64,000 bases of DNA from Chloranthus sessilifolius (lineage: Eukaryota; Streptophyta; Magnoliopsida; Chloranthales; Chloranthaceae). The translations under genes were made by a program, and so were the position numbers. The stretch lies in assembly GCA_021018995.1 (NCBI GenBank), contig CM037588.1, positions 138,567,725-138,631,724 on the forward strand, read 5' to 3'. This document shows, one piece after another, positions 1-11,365 of this stretch. The notes under the pieces are model-generated. The model saw only the letters and a list, made by a program, of their open reading frames with translations. It was not told the DNA's origin and made no database searches. Every line of letters starts with the position of its first letter. The stretch's first letter is position 1.

Positions 1-507
1 TAGGATGTAGCTCACCCCTTTAGACTATACGTCGCAGGTCCTTTGTTAGCAGCAGCCGAGGCTTCGGGAGTCATAGATCCGGGTGATTCAGATTACGTGC
101 TTGGAGACGAATTGGAGCCTCCTCCCGAGGACTTCTTTTAGGAGACTTTGTTGTGTACTTTGACAGAGAGTAGTTTTGAGAGTAGATTGGTACGGCTTGG
201 TATGTCAAGTCTTTATTTTGTTAACACAATATAATTAAATTAATTTATTTCTTTTGGCGAACCATCTGGGGTGATCTGTTTATCACTGATGGTTCGGATC
301 GGTTCTCTGTTCATGCAGTGGCATGAAAGCAGAACTGTCTTTTGTTTATGCCAGATGGGCATGTTACTTTTTTGTTTTATGAAATTAATTACTTTATCTC
401 TTTATAATTACTTATTATACCAATGTTCTATGCATAGTTTTGGGGCACGGTCTGGAGGATCGTGCTGATGGCACGGGTTTCGGGGTGCCGAAATCTGGGC
501 TATCACA
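1..507 (+). repeat. X0: 3' LTR fragment of a plus-strand Tekay-like element
   Basis: The right-hand part of an LTR whose element lies off the left edge. It ends in ...gggctatcaca at 507, the same terminus as the E3 5' LTR (56583) and, inverted, the E2 LTRs. It shares the block 'ggcttggtatgtc' and the 'gaaccatctgggg' segment with E3. The flank from 508 (aaaag...) is the Athila-like aORF, continuous in the second copy near 27440, so 507/508 is a true insertion boundary and aaaag (508-512) the likely TSD. The left TSD is not visible. Confidence 0.8.
38..141 (+). other. Acidic-peptide exon inside the X0 LTR
   Basis: After the acceptor-like sequence GACTATACGTCGCAG|GT (AG at 36-37) an open frame runs to a TAG at 139-141. 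The reading is acidic and ends ...DSDYVLGDELEPPPEDFF-stop. The same kind of exon, with a split GGT-type codon at its start, occurs in the E1, E2 and S3 LTRs although the surrounding LTR sequence is very different. No start codon lies in frame, so it would need an upstream exon. Function unknown. Confidence 0.45.
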
Positions 508-2820
508 AAAAGTTTTTTATGAGTGACTCAATCTTACCCTTTTTCTCAGCATAAATGAACATCAGGGACTCTTTTTCCTCTTTGAGTTTAAGTAATTTCT
601 CTTGAGCTATGGTGAGTTCTTGAGTTTTCTCTTTTCTTAAATTGTTTAGGGTCTGTTCATAATCTTGATGGGCTTTTTCCCTTGCTTTTTCCCAAGTGTC
701 TGGGTTACCAATGAATTCTGTCACTTGCTCTGTTAGCTGAAGAATTTTATCTGGATATTCTTTTTCCTTCCTTTCCCATCCTTGATGATTTTCTATCAGT
801 ATCCTGTTCTCTTCCTGTATCTATGCTACTTGGTTTTTGAGGGCTGCAGTTTATTCTTGGATTTTCTTATTTGTTTCTTCTATCTAATAGCCACAATATT
901 CCTTGATTGCCTTCTGTTGATGTTTGCAATCATTTCTTATTTTTCCTCTGCAGTAGGCAAGTTGTCTTGTAACCTATTTCTCAATACTTGGATTTCTTCC
1001 ATCATTATCTTTACAACATTTGGCAATTGAGCATTTGAAAATTTCCATTGCTCTACTTCTTTTAGTCTCATTTCCAAATCACTTTGTTCAGTTATTAGGA
1101 CTGTTGAAGTAGGTTCTTGAACTATCATTGCCAGCTGCAAGAGTGCGCTGAAGCTCCCTCTTGGGGCTTCGATGTGTAACCTTCGTCCTGCAACTTGGGA
1201 TACTGTCACTGTGGTGGTGGTGGTAATCATAGAATCAACTAGGGATGGAACTGTGATTCCTTGGCTTGCTCCAATAGTTTACGGCATAGGGTTTGAACTA
1301 TGTGTATTTCTTATGGGGCCAAAATTTCTTCTTCTTCTGTAGTGTTAGGATTTATTGGCTCAGTTCCTGCAACATCTGAGATTGTTGGTGGGATAATAGA
1401 TTCCACCTGTTCTATGTCATGGCTAGAAGTAGCCAACTTAATAAGTTGTTCCTCTTTGAGCCGTTGTTGTAGTAGTACTAGGCAATGTGGTTGCCTCTGT
1501 CGAAGTGAGCAGAACAGGCCCTGTTGGAGAGTCCAGAGTGTGGTCATACAGACTAGCTTGGTCTGTGATTGGTATCCTCTTCGAGGATGCTCCTTGAATT
1601 GGAGAATTGCAGTTTTCCTTCTCAGGTGGTGGAGTAGAAGTACTCTCGCCTTCTTCCATTCCTACTGCCCCAACTGTCTATTCTATGACATTTTCTTCTC
1701 TTTCCTTGGGAATTGATGGGTCTATTGGGACAGAGGGGGCATTTTTGGTTTGAGGGGCTAGTGGTATTTTTTTTTATTGTAGCATTTAAAGTTCTCCAAT
1801 AGGACTAGACCGTTAAGCCTTCTTCTAGTCTTGGTAAGGCTTTCTCTGTGGGATTAATACTGTAACCCACGTTCATCAGTAGATTGGTTATAAGACCTCC
1901 AAATGGTAAGGTCAGCTTCTTCGTTTGATATTTTTCTTGACCTAATTTCTCCCTTACGGTCATGATGACTTCAAGAAGATATGAGGGTATATTGAACCAG
2001 TAGCGATTTGCAATAAGGTATAATTCCTTGACAAAGAGTGTTCTTCACTGAGTTCCATGCCCGGTGGGATGAATGGTCTTATGTATCGACACACCAAAGA
2101 AGTGGAGGGACAAACTCTTTGGTTCCAACTCTTTTCTAAGGAAAAAAGATTTATCTTGCGAGGGTTTTCCTAATAGTTCTATTGCCATATCAGTGAAACA
2201 GGGGAGGATCTCAGGTGGCATTCTCAATAGATTGGCCTTTGGGTTATCTTGTGATAATTGTGGGACTTCCAAAGGAGCATGCATCACCTTGGCAGTCATA
2301 TCTTTTGTAATTTTGATTGGGAGTCCATCTATATTAGTGGAGATAATTAAGAATGACTCTTGGGTGCTTTTGGTCATATTTTTATAAAAGAGTCGCACCA
2401 ATCTAGGATAGATCGGTGTGACTCCTCCCTCTAGAAAATAGTTTAGCCCGACATCCTTAAAGTATTTTATTGGTTCTCCTCCCATCTCCAGTTTGTCTAA
2501 GGCATTAGCATTAGCTGCAACCTCAGCTCCCATGGTATGCTGCATTGTCGAAGTAGGGAGTTTATCTATTGGTGTTTTTGAGGATGTTGGCCTTTTGCCT
2601 TTGTCTATTTTGGGTCCCTTTTTTGGGACAGACACAGGATTCCTTTTGGTTGTGTTTGTGGGACCTTCTCGGATAACAACCCCTAAAGACTTGGTTTTCT
2701 ATTGAGGACGGTCTATTGCTTTTGTTTTAGCTCTTATGGCCGCAGACCGTGCAATACGTTGAATGATTGGGATGTTATTAGAAGTATTACCTTCATCTTC
2801 TTCTTCTTCTTCTCTCTATC
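508..2820 (-). pseudogene. Athila-like array copy 1: accessory ORF (aORF), broken
   Basis: Near-identical in layout to the copy at 27436-29745. The 5' end is cut by E1 at 2820 (its first bases resume at 14984) and the 3' end by X0 at 507. Reading from 2820 down: an acidic/basic start, a domain with YPRLVRLFYKNM and an IDGLPIKITKDM stretch (about 2045-2635), a Thr/Ser/Glu-rich linker (about 1311-1660), then charged coiled-coil-like segments (937-1230 and 503-724). Several frameshifts and stops break it. The core resembles the aORFs of E1, E2 and E3 (Phe/Tyr-rich YPRLVRLFY, then an IDG motif) and, from memory of the family, the 'putative plant transposon protein' domain. Role unknown. Confidence 0.6.
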
Positions 2821-3152
2821 TACGACGACCCGACTTTTCCAATCCTTAAGGTATAGGAAAGGTCGATTCATCAACTTATTGATTTCTTAATAAGCCATAC
2901 ATCAAACAAAAATCGACAACATAACATAGTTCAAAACAGAAGTAAAACTAAATAAACAAGGATAAAAGATCATATCAAAATATATCACCAAAAGGAACCA
3001 AGAAGAACCACCGGTGATGGCCAATCTAACACCTAAAATAGTGATTCCTAATGATGGTTCCTCAAGTGATATCAAAAATGAAAAAACAATGGCCTAGGGC
3101 CCAATATTCAAAAGATCAAATAAATCAAAAGTACCAAAAGGACAAATCCAGA

Positions 3153-3250
3153 TCAAGGAAAGAACTCCTCTGCTGGGGTCTCTAGTTCCTCATGAATATA
3201 ATCAGAGTCCTCCACATCAAGATCATCCGAACCTATGCCAGTCTCAGTAC
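3153..3250 (-). other. Acidic-peptide exon in E1 3' LTR
   Basis: Preceded by GACTATACGTCACAG|GT (intron side 3251 and up). Open from a split GGT codon to a TGA at 3153-3155. The peptide contains DDLDVEDSDYIHEELE and ends EEFFP. The 5' LTR copy (13095-13195) encodes nearly the same peptide, with one added Glu-type codon. Confidence 0.45.
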
Positions 3251-4105
3251 CTGTGACGTATAGTCGGGGTTCTAACATCGAAGCTCAATAGAGGAGACTT
3301 TTCCTATTTACATTTTATCATAAGTAAAGGTTTTCAAAGACAAAAATCGGATCAATATGGTTTTCAAAAGATGCTTTGCAGACTAAATTTCCAATTCTAA
3401 AATAGTGAATCAAAAGGGAAATTATCATGTCTAAAGTTTTAATGTTTTCAAATTCTGTTCTAATGCATACATCTTGTCTTAAAATTATAACTTAATTATA
3501 TCTCCCAAATTACCTATAGCATGAGAGCACGAGTATTACAGATGGGAAACCCTACTGATCATCGTTGTTCAAAGAACCATTTTTCAAAAAGAGAAACAAG
3601 CCCCTACGTAATGAGGGAAACTTGCACCAGGCTGAAATGGCATCAACACGGTTGGTAAAATATAGAGTTTCGTTCGTATTAATCTCGAATCGAATGCAAA
3701 TTGCTAAACATATCAGATTTTATGTATATAATACGTTTCGAATTTTCAAAATTCTAATACAAAATTCACATTCGTAAATGAGGTTATGAAGTTCCAAATT
3801 TCTGAGTTCTTATTTGTGCCACAATTCAAAGTTCTTATTTATACTGTATTCCAACAAAATTCCAGAATTTATGGTTAAACAAAAAAACCAATACTTAGAA
3901 TAAAATGCCAATTAGGTTTAGGGTTCCCCTACCTCAACTTGACTTGACTTGGTCAAAAATCACATCAAGAGGTCCTCACAATGGACTCTTTATCACAAGG
4001 CCTACAAGGATTAACACCTCATGTGTTAATAGAGGTCCAAAAGTCCACATAGAAAATAGCCACAACAATTTCTAAACAATTTCCGAAGATCAGAAAACAA
4101 GGCAA

Positions 4106-4229
4106 AATTCGATCATCGAATTCCAAATTCGATGGTCGAATTTCCCCAAAAGTGCATCAGGCATAACAGCCCAAATTCGACCCTCGAATTCCAATTCGAT
4201 GGTAGATTTTGAATTCGACCCTCGAATTT
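4106..4229. repeat. E1 LTR palindrome cluster AATTCGA-N3-TCGAATT
   Basis: Five copies or near-copies of the 17-bp palindrome AATTCGA-N3-TCGAATT, with spacers tca, tgg and ccc and one degenerate copy (tagatttt). The same motif is at 14049-14209 in the 5' LTR and at 7348-7462 upstream of this element's aORF. It lies within the candidate LTR intron 3251-4375. Confidence 0.85.
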
Positions 4230-4997
4230 GTCCAGGTCTGTGCCGTTTGAAAACTTCTTCTTCAATCATGCTTTCTTTTATCCAAACATCAAAGTTGTTT
4301 TCTATTCTAAACTCCCCATTTATCTAAACTAAACTAGGCAGAAATTAACCTTATCAATGGAGTTTAAAAGCTTACCATTTAAAGTTTAAATCCTTTGGCT
4401 CCCGTTGCTCCAAATTCAAGCACCGGAACAATTCCAAAGTTTAGGTAGTTGGACTCCAACAATCAGTCCATCACCCTCCTTACTATGAGAGCAATGGTTG
4501 TCCAGACTACACAGAACAATCCACTCTCCCCTAGCCTTCCTTCTCAATATCTCAAACAAATTAGAAGATGATCATAAGGTTTGTTAATGGTTGAGATGGG
4601 GAGAGGGACTTTAAATCTCCAAGGATCTAGGATCTAAGCAAGGAAGCAAAGGGTTCAAATGCTTCAATTCAGGTTCACACGAGAGAGAGAAGAGTGAAGC
4701 ATCTCCTCTACACTTCTCTCTTTATAAAACTAATACGCAAACCAAAAATATCTAGATTTTTAGTTTTACAATTTTATCCACTTAACTTGCAATTATTTCC
4801 AGTGTTAAGCGCATACACACAACTTAGCGTATATGTTGCTAAACATATAGCTTCCGCAAGTCCAAAATCAAAATCCTTTGACCCAATATCTCATCATACC
4901 CTAACCTACCTAAATAAACCTAATTCGTCCCATAAAATTTTTTGGGCATGCCTATCGAGGTAATCGAAAATAGGTCTAAAATATCAGGTATATTACA

Positions 4998-5010
4998 TTC
5001 TCCCCTCCTT
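4998..5010 (-). other. E1 polypurine tract
   Basis: Minus-strand reading aaggaggggagaa abuts the 3' LTR. It is preceded by ATTTTCGAGGACGAAAATTC, the sequence typically found before the PPT in Tekay/del elements. Second-strand primer for reverse transcription. Confidence 0.85.
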
Positions 5011-5744
5011 AGGAATTTTCGTCCTCGAAAATGTAAAAGACGCGCAAACAAAGCTACAAGAAAACCCAAACTAAGCAAAAAGCCGTAAACAAAATGAAAA
5101 GCACAAGTCAAAAGCAAAAGTATATGGGTCACAGTGCGATGGCATCACAGGGCACGCAGGTCAAGGGATGGGATTCGTAGTAACCTGGATGTACTGCATG
5201 TGGCACCCGAAGGGCCATAGTGGATTGCATCCGTACATGGATCCCTACACCCCAACTGTCACGTGCCGGGAAACAACCTCACCGTGACTCATGGTGAACT
5301 AACTAGAGTGAGCAAATCAAATGATTAAAGTATGAAAAGTAGATTATGTAACTGATAGGGCAAAAACAGAGCAAAGCACAAAACCGAACGCCAAGATGAA
5401 GACAAAAACAAAGCGGAAGGCAACTCACATGAAAAGGAACTCATACACGCATAACCCATAGTCAAGACAGCCATAGGCACAAATGCATAATAGCATAGTC
5501 AATGTAGCCTAGTACATATACGAGGCAACCACATATCCACATGTCAAGCACATAGATATCTGAGAAAGCATAAATGAGATAAGACGGAGCTAACTATGAA
5601 ATAAAACAAAGCAAAAAGTAGATATAAGGAGTAACAAAAGATAAAACCACCAGGTTCTACATAATCCATCAACCATGAAATAAGTACAGCCCCATCAAAA
5701 AATTTAGACTGTCAAAGAAAATCCAGAGAGTCACCACAGCTGAT
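5011..5744. other. E1 3' untranslated spacer
   Basis: About 730 bp between aORF stop and PPT. Only short shadow ORFs; no repeat cluster or domain seen apart from the conserved PPT-proximal block. Confidence 0.6.
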
Positions 5745-7072
5745 CTAATCCCCCCTATCCGCACCGGACCCAGCAGCCTGAGGATCATCAGCATCACCAC
5801 CATCATCATCCTCAGCATCATCAGCATCATCATTCGCGCCGTCACCTCCCACATCCGTAGGGACACCGCCACTGGCACTAGAGGTAGAAGCGTGGTCCAC
5901 CGACGCTCGGATATCTGCCATATAGGTCGCATAATCGACAGGAAAAGCATGCTGCATCAAATAGGTTAGTGCCCCCCCCCCTGTGTATCTGCAACTCCCT
6001 GCTCATAGAGCTCATATGCTGAGTCAGCTCCTGAATCTGCTGGCTCATAATAGTCATCTGACGCGTAAACTCTGACAAGGTGAGTACATCAGCGAGTGGG
6101 GGCTGGTCTATCTCAGGGGCGACATGCTCTGTACCGGGGTGATTGCCTTCCTCCTCATCATCATCAGGAGCCTTTAATAATTTGTTGTAGGTTTGTCCCC
6201 AATCGACCAATTTATGTGTCTTGAGAGTAGCCGTGGACCTAGGCTCAGTAGGTGGAATCTCATAAGCTGGTCTCGCTCGATAATCCTCAATCATCAATGA
6301 GATCAATCTAGCATAGGGGATGCCCTTGGCCAGGGTCTTTATCATTTTACTCATTTTTTCGTGAGCCTTAATGATACCGGTAAAGATAACTACCAGGGCA
6401 TTGAACCAACGTTCCTTAAATGCCGAAAATAAAATCTGCTGGATGGGGCCCCTTCGCTTTGATCGATGCCCAAAAGGATAGAGGGTTTCTTTGAAGATCA
6501 CATCAAGCATCCACATCGTATCCAACATTTGAGAATGGGCAATAGCTTTGCTGGATCCATGTCGACCTTGGGTCATTTGGGCTCTCACCTTATGGGGTGG
6601 TATGAGTTTAGTGTGTGGTGGAGCTAGACCCATTGTGGTTGAATGCTTGGTTGGGCACCCCATTGCCGCGACAATTGTCATCAACAGCAAAAGCGTAGTC
6701 ATGCCCATCAATGGTGGTATATACTTTCTTCCCATCCTCCCGTCGCATGCGCTGGTAAAATAGGTGCACTAACCGAGGATAGAAATGGGTGTGAAAAGGG
6801 TTTAACAATGGGGTTAATTGAGCTTTTTCCAAATAATCCATAGCCCATTGTGTAGAGGCCTGCTGATCTAAGAGTTCGGCATCAAAGATCCACTCGTCAG
6901 CGAACCCTTTAGCACTCCAATATTCATTGGGTTGCTCACGAATTTGTGGGGGTGGCACAGGTTGTGGAACCGGCTGTGGTGGTGGTTGTGGGGGTTGGCT
7001 TGAAGACCCAGCTTTAGAAGCTGGCCTCTTAGATGTAGGAACTCGAATGGGGGTTTGTTTCTTAGGTCCCAT
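5745..7072 (-). pseudogene. E1 accessory ORF (plant-transposon-domain-like), one main frameshift
   Basis: Start chosen at the Met of MGPKKQT (7070-7072), because the E3 aORF also begins MGPRT. Order: basic N-terminus; Pro/Gln-rich stretch; core beginning with EYWSAKGF; PLLNPFHTHFYPRLVHLFYQ; a TTIDGHDY motif; a frameshift near 6640; a helical half with MWMLDVIF, FKERWFNALV and IPYARLISLMIED; an acidic loop (DDDEEEG); a Met/Gln-rich coiled segment; a second frameshift near 5960; and a Ser/Asp-rich acidic tail ending at a TAG at 5745-5747. It lies downstream of pol and in the same direction, where Tekay/del elements usually have no gene. The core and order match the E2 and E3 aORFs and resemble Pfam's putative plant transposon protein (from memory, not searched). 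Function unknown; it could be a captured host or transposon gene with a regulatory role. Confidence 0.72.
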
Positions 7073-7347
7073 TAGAAAAAAATGCAAGAAACCTAAAAAT
7101 GCACAAGAAAAATCGACCAAAAGCTCAAAATGAAGAGGGTTTTACCTCTGTAGAATGCCTTTAATCAGATTCTTATGCATGCAATCCAAGCCCTTTTTCA
7201 ATCCGAGTTGAATCCCCCTTGTTTTCGGCCAAAATTTGAAAGCAAACTCAAAGAAACCCTAAAACCCTCAAAAACCCTAAGCTCGGCTCTGTTTTTCCAA
7301 TGTGTGAAATGACAAAACCCAAAACCCAGCCAACTTAAAAGCCGCAA

Positions 7348-7462
7348 AATTCGACCCTCGAATTTTGCCAAAAACCTGTCAGGCTTATATTTTTGGCCTA
7401 AAAAGCCTATGCACTGTTCATCAAAATTTGACCCTCGAATTGGAAATACGATGTTCGAATTT
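7348..7462. repeat. E1 pre-aORF palindromes AATTCGA-N3-TCGAATT
   Basis: Three copies: a perfect one at 7348-7364 (spacer ccc), one near 7425-7441 (aatttga arm) and one near 7446-7462 (aatacga arm). They sit 270-390 bp upstream of the aORF start. It is the same palindrome as in this element's LTRs. Confidence 0.8.
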
Positions 7463-7540
7463 GGCAGAACCTGTTGCCTTGTAATTTTTCACAAATTTGA
7501 ACCTTTTAAAAAAAAGTTTGTCTCTCTTTAGTGACCTCTC

Positions 7541-7554
7541 AAAGCCCTTATATG
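7541..7554 (-). promoter_or_regulatory. Possible aORF promoter TATA (E1)
   Basis: Minus-strand CATATAAGGGCTTT lies between the pol end and the aORF. The block AAAGCCCTTATAT is identical at the equivalent place in E2 (about 35236-35247), where the rest of the spacer is unrelated. This suggests a conserved internal promoter, but there is no transcript evidence. Confidence 0.3.
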
Positions 7555-7799
7555 TTCCATATGCATTCCAGGCTATAGCATAAGTGCACATCTTTACTTT
7601 TCTAAGGCAATTAGCAACACAATTTAAGACACAGTTCGATTGATCGCACATGATGTAGCCAAAGAAAACACAAATATCATATAGAAGCAACTCCACACAA
7701 AATAAAATATCTTTCGACTATGTTACATAATGCAGTCCAAAAATAAAATTTTTATATACAATCGGCACACAGCCCTGAAGTTCAAAAGAAAACATAAAA

Positions 7800-10700
7800 T
7801 CAGTTGAACAGGCGTGGAAACTGGTCTTGGATCTCAGCCTCATGCTCCCAAGTGGCTTCCTCCACTGTATGATTTCTCCATCGTATGAGAACCAAAGGAA
7901 TCCTCTTAGTGCATAGGATCTTCTCCTTGCGATCCAAAATTTGTACCGGGTCCTCGATCACCGTCAAACCATCCTGAAGTTCGATGGGTTGGTAATCAAG
8001 TACGTGAGTGGGGTCACGAATGTATCTCCATAGCATGGACACATGGAAGATGTTGTGCATGCTGGATAATTGCTCGGTATGCAACCTCTCCGACTCGGCC
8101 TAACATCTCAAAAGGCCTTACGTACCTAGGATTTAGCTTTCCTCGTTTGCTGAATCGCATAATGCCTTTCGTAGGCGAGATTCGAACAAACACATTGTCA
8201 CCGACCTGAAATACAAGTGTTAGCGACAATTTTATTGCATAAAGACATATGAATTGATAAATGTAGGTAAGTTCACATAAGCTTACCTGAAAATACACAT
8301 GTCTCCGCTTGAGATCGGCGTAGCTCTTCTGACGACTCTGAGCTAAATGCAGTCGCTCGTGAATCAACCTAACTATCTCGATCGTACGCTCCGCAATCTC
8401 AGGTCCAATAATAAGCTTCTCACCCACTTCTTCCCAATTCAGGGGAGACTTGCATCGCTGTCCATATAATGCCTCAAACGGTGCCATACCGATGCTAGCT
8501 TGGAAGCTACTATTGCAAGCGAACTTGATCAGAGGTAAGTATTGTTCCATGACCCGTGGAAGTCCAACATGCAAGCCTGTAGCATGTCCTCAATGATTTG
8601 ATTCACTCGCTCAGTATGGCCATCGGTATGTGGGTGAAATGCTGAGTTGAAGTCAAGCCAAGAACCCATTCCTTCTTGAAACCGTTGCCAAAATTGTGAA
8701 GTAAACAATGGGTCTCTGTCTGATACAATACTGACAGGTACACCGTGCAATCAGACAATCTCCTTGAGGTATAACTCTGCAAGTTTGTTGGCGGTATACG
8801 TAGTATTGTAAGGTAGGAAATGAGCGGACTTCATCAACCGATCAATAATGACCCAGATGGCATTATTCTTCCTCAGTGCTTTCGGCAAACCCATAATAAA
8901 GTACATCGAAATGGCTTCCCATTTCCACTCGGATAAAGGTAAAGGTTGCAACAACCCTGCTGGATTCTGATGGTCAACCTTAAACTGCTGACAAACCAAG
9001 CATCGCGATACGTACTCAGCGACATCACATTTCAAACCTCGCCACCAGAAGCTCTTAATCAAATCTTGATACATCTTAGTACTACCCAGATGTATAACAT
9101 ACATCGATTTGTGAGCCTCTTTTAGAATGGTGTCTCGAAGCTCGATACTCATCGGTACACATACTCGATCTCAAAATAGCAAGGTCCCATCTGCCCAAAT
9201 GGAGAAATCCTTCTTGCTTCCACTATCCACATCTCGCCTAATAGCCATAAGCTCATCGTCCGTCATCTGTAGCTTCCTGATATTCTTGAAGAGTGTAGGA
9301 CGAAGCACAAGAGTAGCCATCAATGCTACAGAGCCTTTTACATCGAACCGTGAGCTGCCCAAAGCCATATCTTCCAGTAGCTTCCATCTCTGTATCCTAC
9401 TAATAAGATGCGATAATAGCACTGAAGACTTCCTACTGAGATCATCGACAATGACGTTTGCCTTTCCCGAATGGTACTGGATAAAGCAATCATAATCTTT
9501 CAAGAACTCCATCCACCATCGCTGCCTCATATTCAAATCCTTCTGAGTGAATAGGTACTTGAGACTCTTCTGATCGGTGAATATATCGAATATCTCACCG
9601 TAGAGGTAATTTCTCCAGATCCTCAGGGCGAAGATAACTGCTGCTAACTCGAGATCATGCGTCGGATAATTTCTTTCATGGTCCTTCAACTGCCTAGAAC
9701 CATATGCAATGACCCGCTCATGTTGATTAAGCACGCAACCTAATCTGCCATAAGAAGCATCACTGTACACTGCGAAGCCTCCACTGCCTGAAGGTATAGA
9801 AAATATCGGCATTGTAGTAAATCACTACTTCAGTTCTTGAAATCTCTGCTCATACTGTTCTATCTAATCAAACTTTGCATTCTTCCTTGTAAGCTGTGTA
9901 AGCAGATCAGATGTCTTCGAAAAGCCCTCGAAAAATCTCTGATAGTATCCTACCAGATCAAGGAAACTACGGACCTCTGTAACTGTCGTCGACTATCCCC
10001 AATTCACCACAGAGTCAATCTTTGTAGGATCAACAGATATACCAGACTCAGAGACAACGTGGCCCAAGAAACTGACCTGGTCTAGCAAAAACTCACACTT
10101 GCTGAGTTTGGCATAAAGCTGATGGTCCCTGAGTGTTTGAAGAGCCACTCATAGGTGTTGTATGTTCTCCTCTCTAGTTTTTGAATAGATGAGGATGTCA
10201 TCTACGAAAACTACCATAGATTTATCAAGATGTGGCTTGAGCACGTGGTTCATCAGGTTCATAAATGATGTAGGCACATTTGTCAATCCAAACAGCATCA
10301 CTAAGAACTCATAGTGACCATATCGCGTGCCAAATGTCGTCTTGGATACATCTTCCGCCTTGATCTTGAGCTGATGATAGCCTGATCTTTGAAAAGAACT
10401 TTACACCCTATAGTTGATCAAACAAGTCATCTATCTGCGAGATAACGATTCTTAATCGTCATCTTGTTGAGCTGGCGATAATCGATTCACAGACGCATCG
10501 ATCCGTCTTTCTTCTTCACAAAGAGTACAGGCGCCCCCCAAGGCGAAACACTCGGTCGAATAAAGCCTTTATCCAAAAGCTCCTATAGATGTTCCTTAAA
10601 CTCATTCAACTCCACAGGCACCATCCGATATGGTGCCTTAGACAGAGGTTCGGTGCCCAACGCTAACTTGATCGTGAACTCGATCTCTCGATCAGGTGGC

Positions 10701-11249
10701 AACCCAGGTAAGTCTTCAGGGAAGGCATCAGGAAACTCACAAGCAATCGTGATAAGAGTAATGTCCATCTTCTCTTCTTTATGATCTTGCAAGTAAGCAA
10801 GATAACCACTGCAACCATTCCTCATCATGCGCTCGGCCTGAATAGCAGAAAAAAGCGGCACAACCTTCAATTTCACTCAATAAAATTGAAAGGATTTCTG
10901 CTTTGGCGGTCAGAAGGTCACGATCTTTCGTAGACAGTCCAAGCTCGTATGATATGCAGACAGCCAATCCATCCTGAGAATCACGTTGAACCCTTCCATG
11001 CTCAGCGTAATCATGTCGGTCATTGTCTCGTGGTCATTAAACATCACAATAACTGACTGACACACCGTATCCGTGCTCACCGAGCTTCTCATAGGAATCT
11101 TCACATCCAAAATGAAAGCAAGGGTTTCGGGAGCAATACCTAACTTCTCTGAGAAAAGAGGAGTGATAAAAAAGTGTGTAGACCCGGGGTCTATCAATAC
11201 TCGTGCTATAGTTTGCTCAAGTCGCCTTCATGGCTCATCATAAGGGTAC
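7800..11249 (-). pseudogene. E1 pol: protease, RT, RNase H, integrase, chromodomain-like end
   Basis: Protease at about 11197-10910 with IDPGSTHFF (catalytic DPGSTH for the usual D-S/T-G) and a GFNVILRMDWL segment. The RT is heavily broken from 10580 to 9830, but [25 protein letters not shown] and the VDDILIYS catalytic box (near 10184-10210) are readable. RNase H at 9812-9400 has [14 protein letters not shown] and [15 protein letters not shown]. Integrase runs 9152-8020, with an HHCC finger (HKSMYVIHLGSTKM...CLVCQ), DRLMKSAHFLPY, VSDRDPLFTSQF, and a DGHTERVNQIIEDML stretch with the last catalytic Glu. The C-terminus DRKEKILCTKRIPLVLIRW ... EEATWEHE is chromodomain-like, typical of Tekay. An 81-bp intron interrupts the integrase (8206-8286). 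Frameshifts occur around 11190, 10900, 9830 and 8750. Confidence 0.9.
8206..8286 (-). other. Predicted spliceosomal intron in E1 integrase
   Basis: Minus-strand TTTTCAG|GTAAGC ... GTATTTCAG|GTCGGT, 81 bp, AT-rich. Removing it joins ...VYFQ directly to VGDNVF, the continuous spacing normal for Tekay integrases. Because 81 is a multiple of three and has no stop, it also reads through. Introns at the same codon exist in E2 (36024-36108) and E3 (61245-61320). Confidence 0.8.
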
Positions 11250-11365
11250 CTTTTATCACAAGTTATTATTAATTTTCATGATATGAATGGTAGTTTTCAA
11301 ATTTTTATCTTTAAAAAATTTATAAGTGAAAACAACATAAATTAACATCTGAACTTTAATGATAC
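11250..11365 (-). other. Predicted spliceosomal intron between E1 gag and protease
   Basis: Minus-strand ATCCAAG|GTATCA ... ATAAAAG|GTACCC, 116 bp and AT-rich. It separates the gag end (...SNDVIQ) from the protease start (GTL...). The same position is split in E2 (38957-39124) and E3 (57976-58157). A 1-nt frameshift lies just downstream in E1. Confidence 0.78.

Larger units (their letters stand above)
2821..4997 (-). repeat. E1 3' LTR
   Basis: 2177 bp; plus-strand ends tacgacgaccc...atattaca (the first base pair should be TG; the other LTR has tgcgacg). Contains, in minus-strand order, a TATA-like ttttataaag (4730-4740), a splice-donor-like AAATG|GTAAGC (GT at 4374-4375), the AATTCGA palindrome cluster, an acceptor at 3251 and the acidic exon 3153-3250. 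It aligns along its whole length with 12764-14978. Confidence 0.92.

Noticed and set aside
1300-1716. Plus-strand 138-codon frame (and plus-strand frames at 782-1030, 2073-2387, 27113-27361)
   Set aside because: They lie antisense to the Athila-like aORF, whose minus-strand reading shows domain similarity in two copies; these are shadows.
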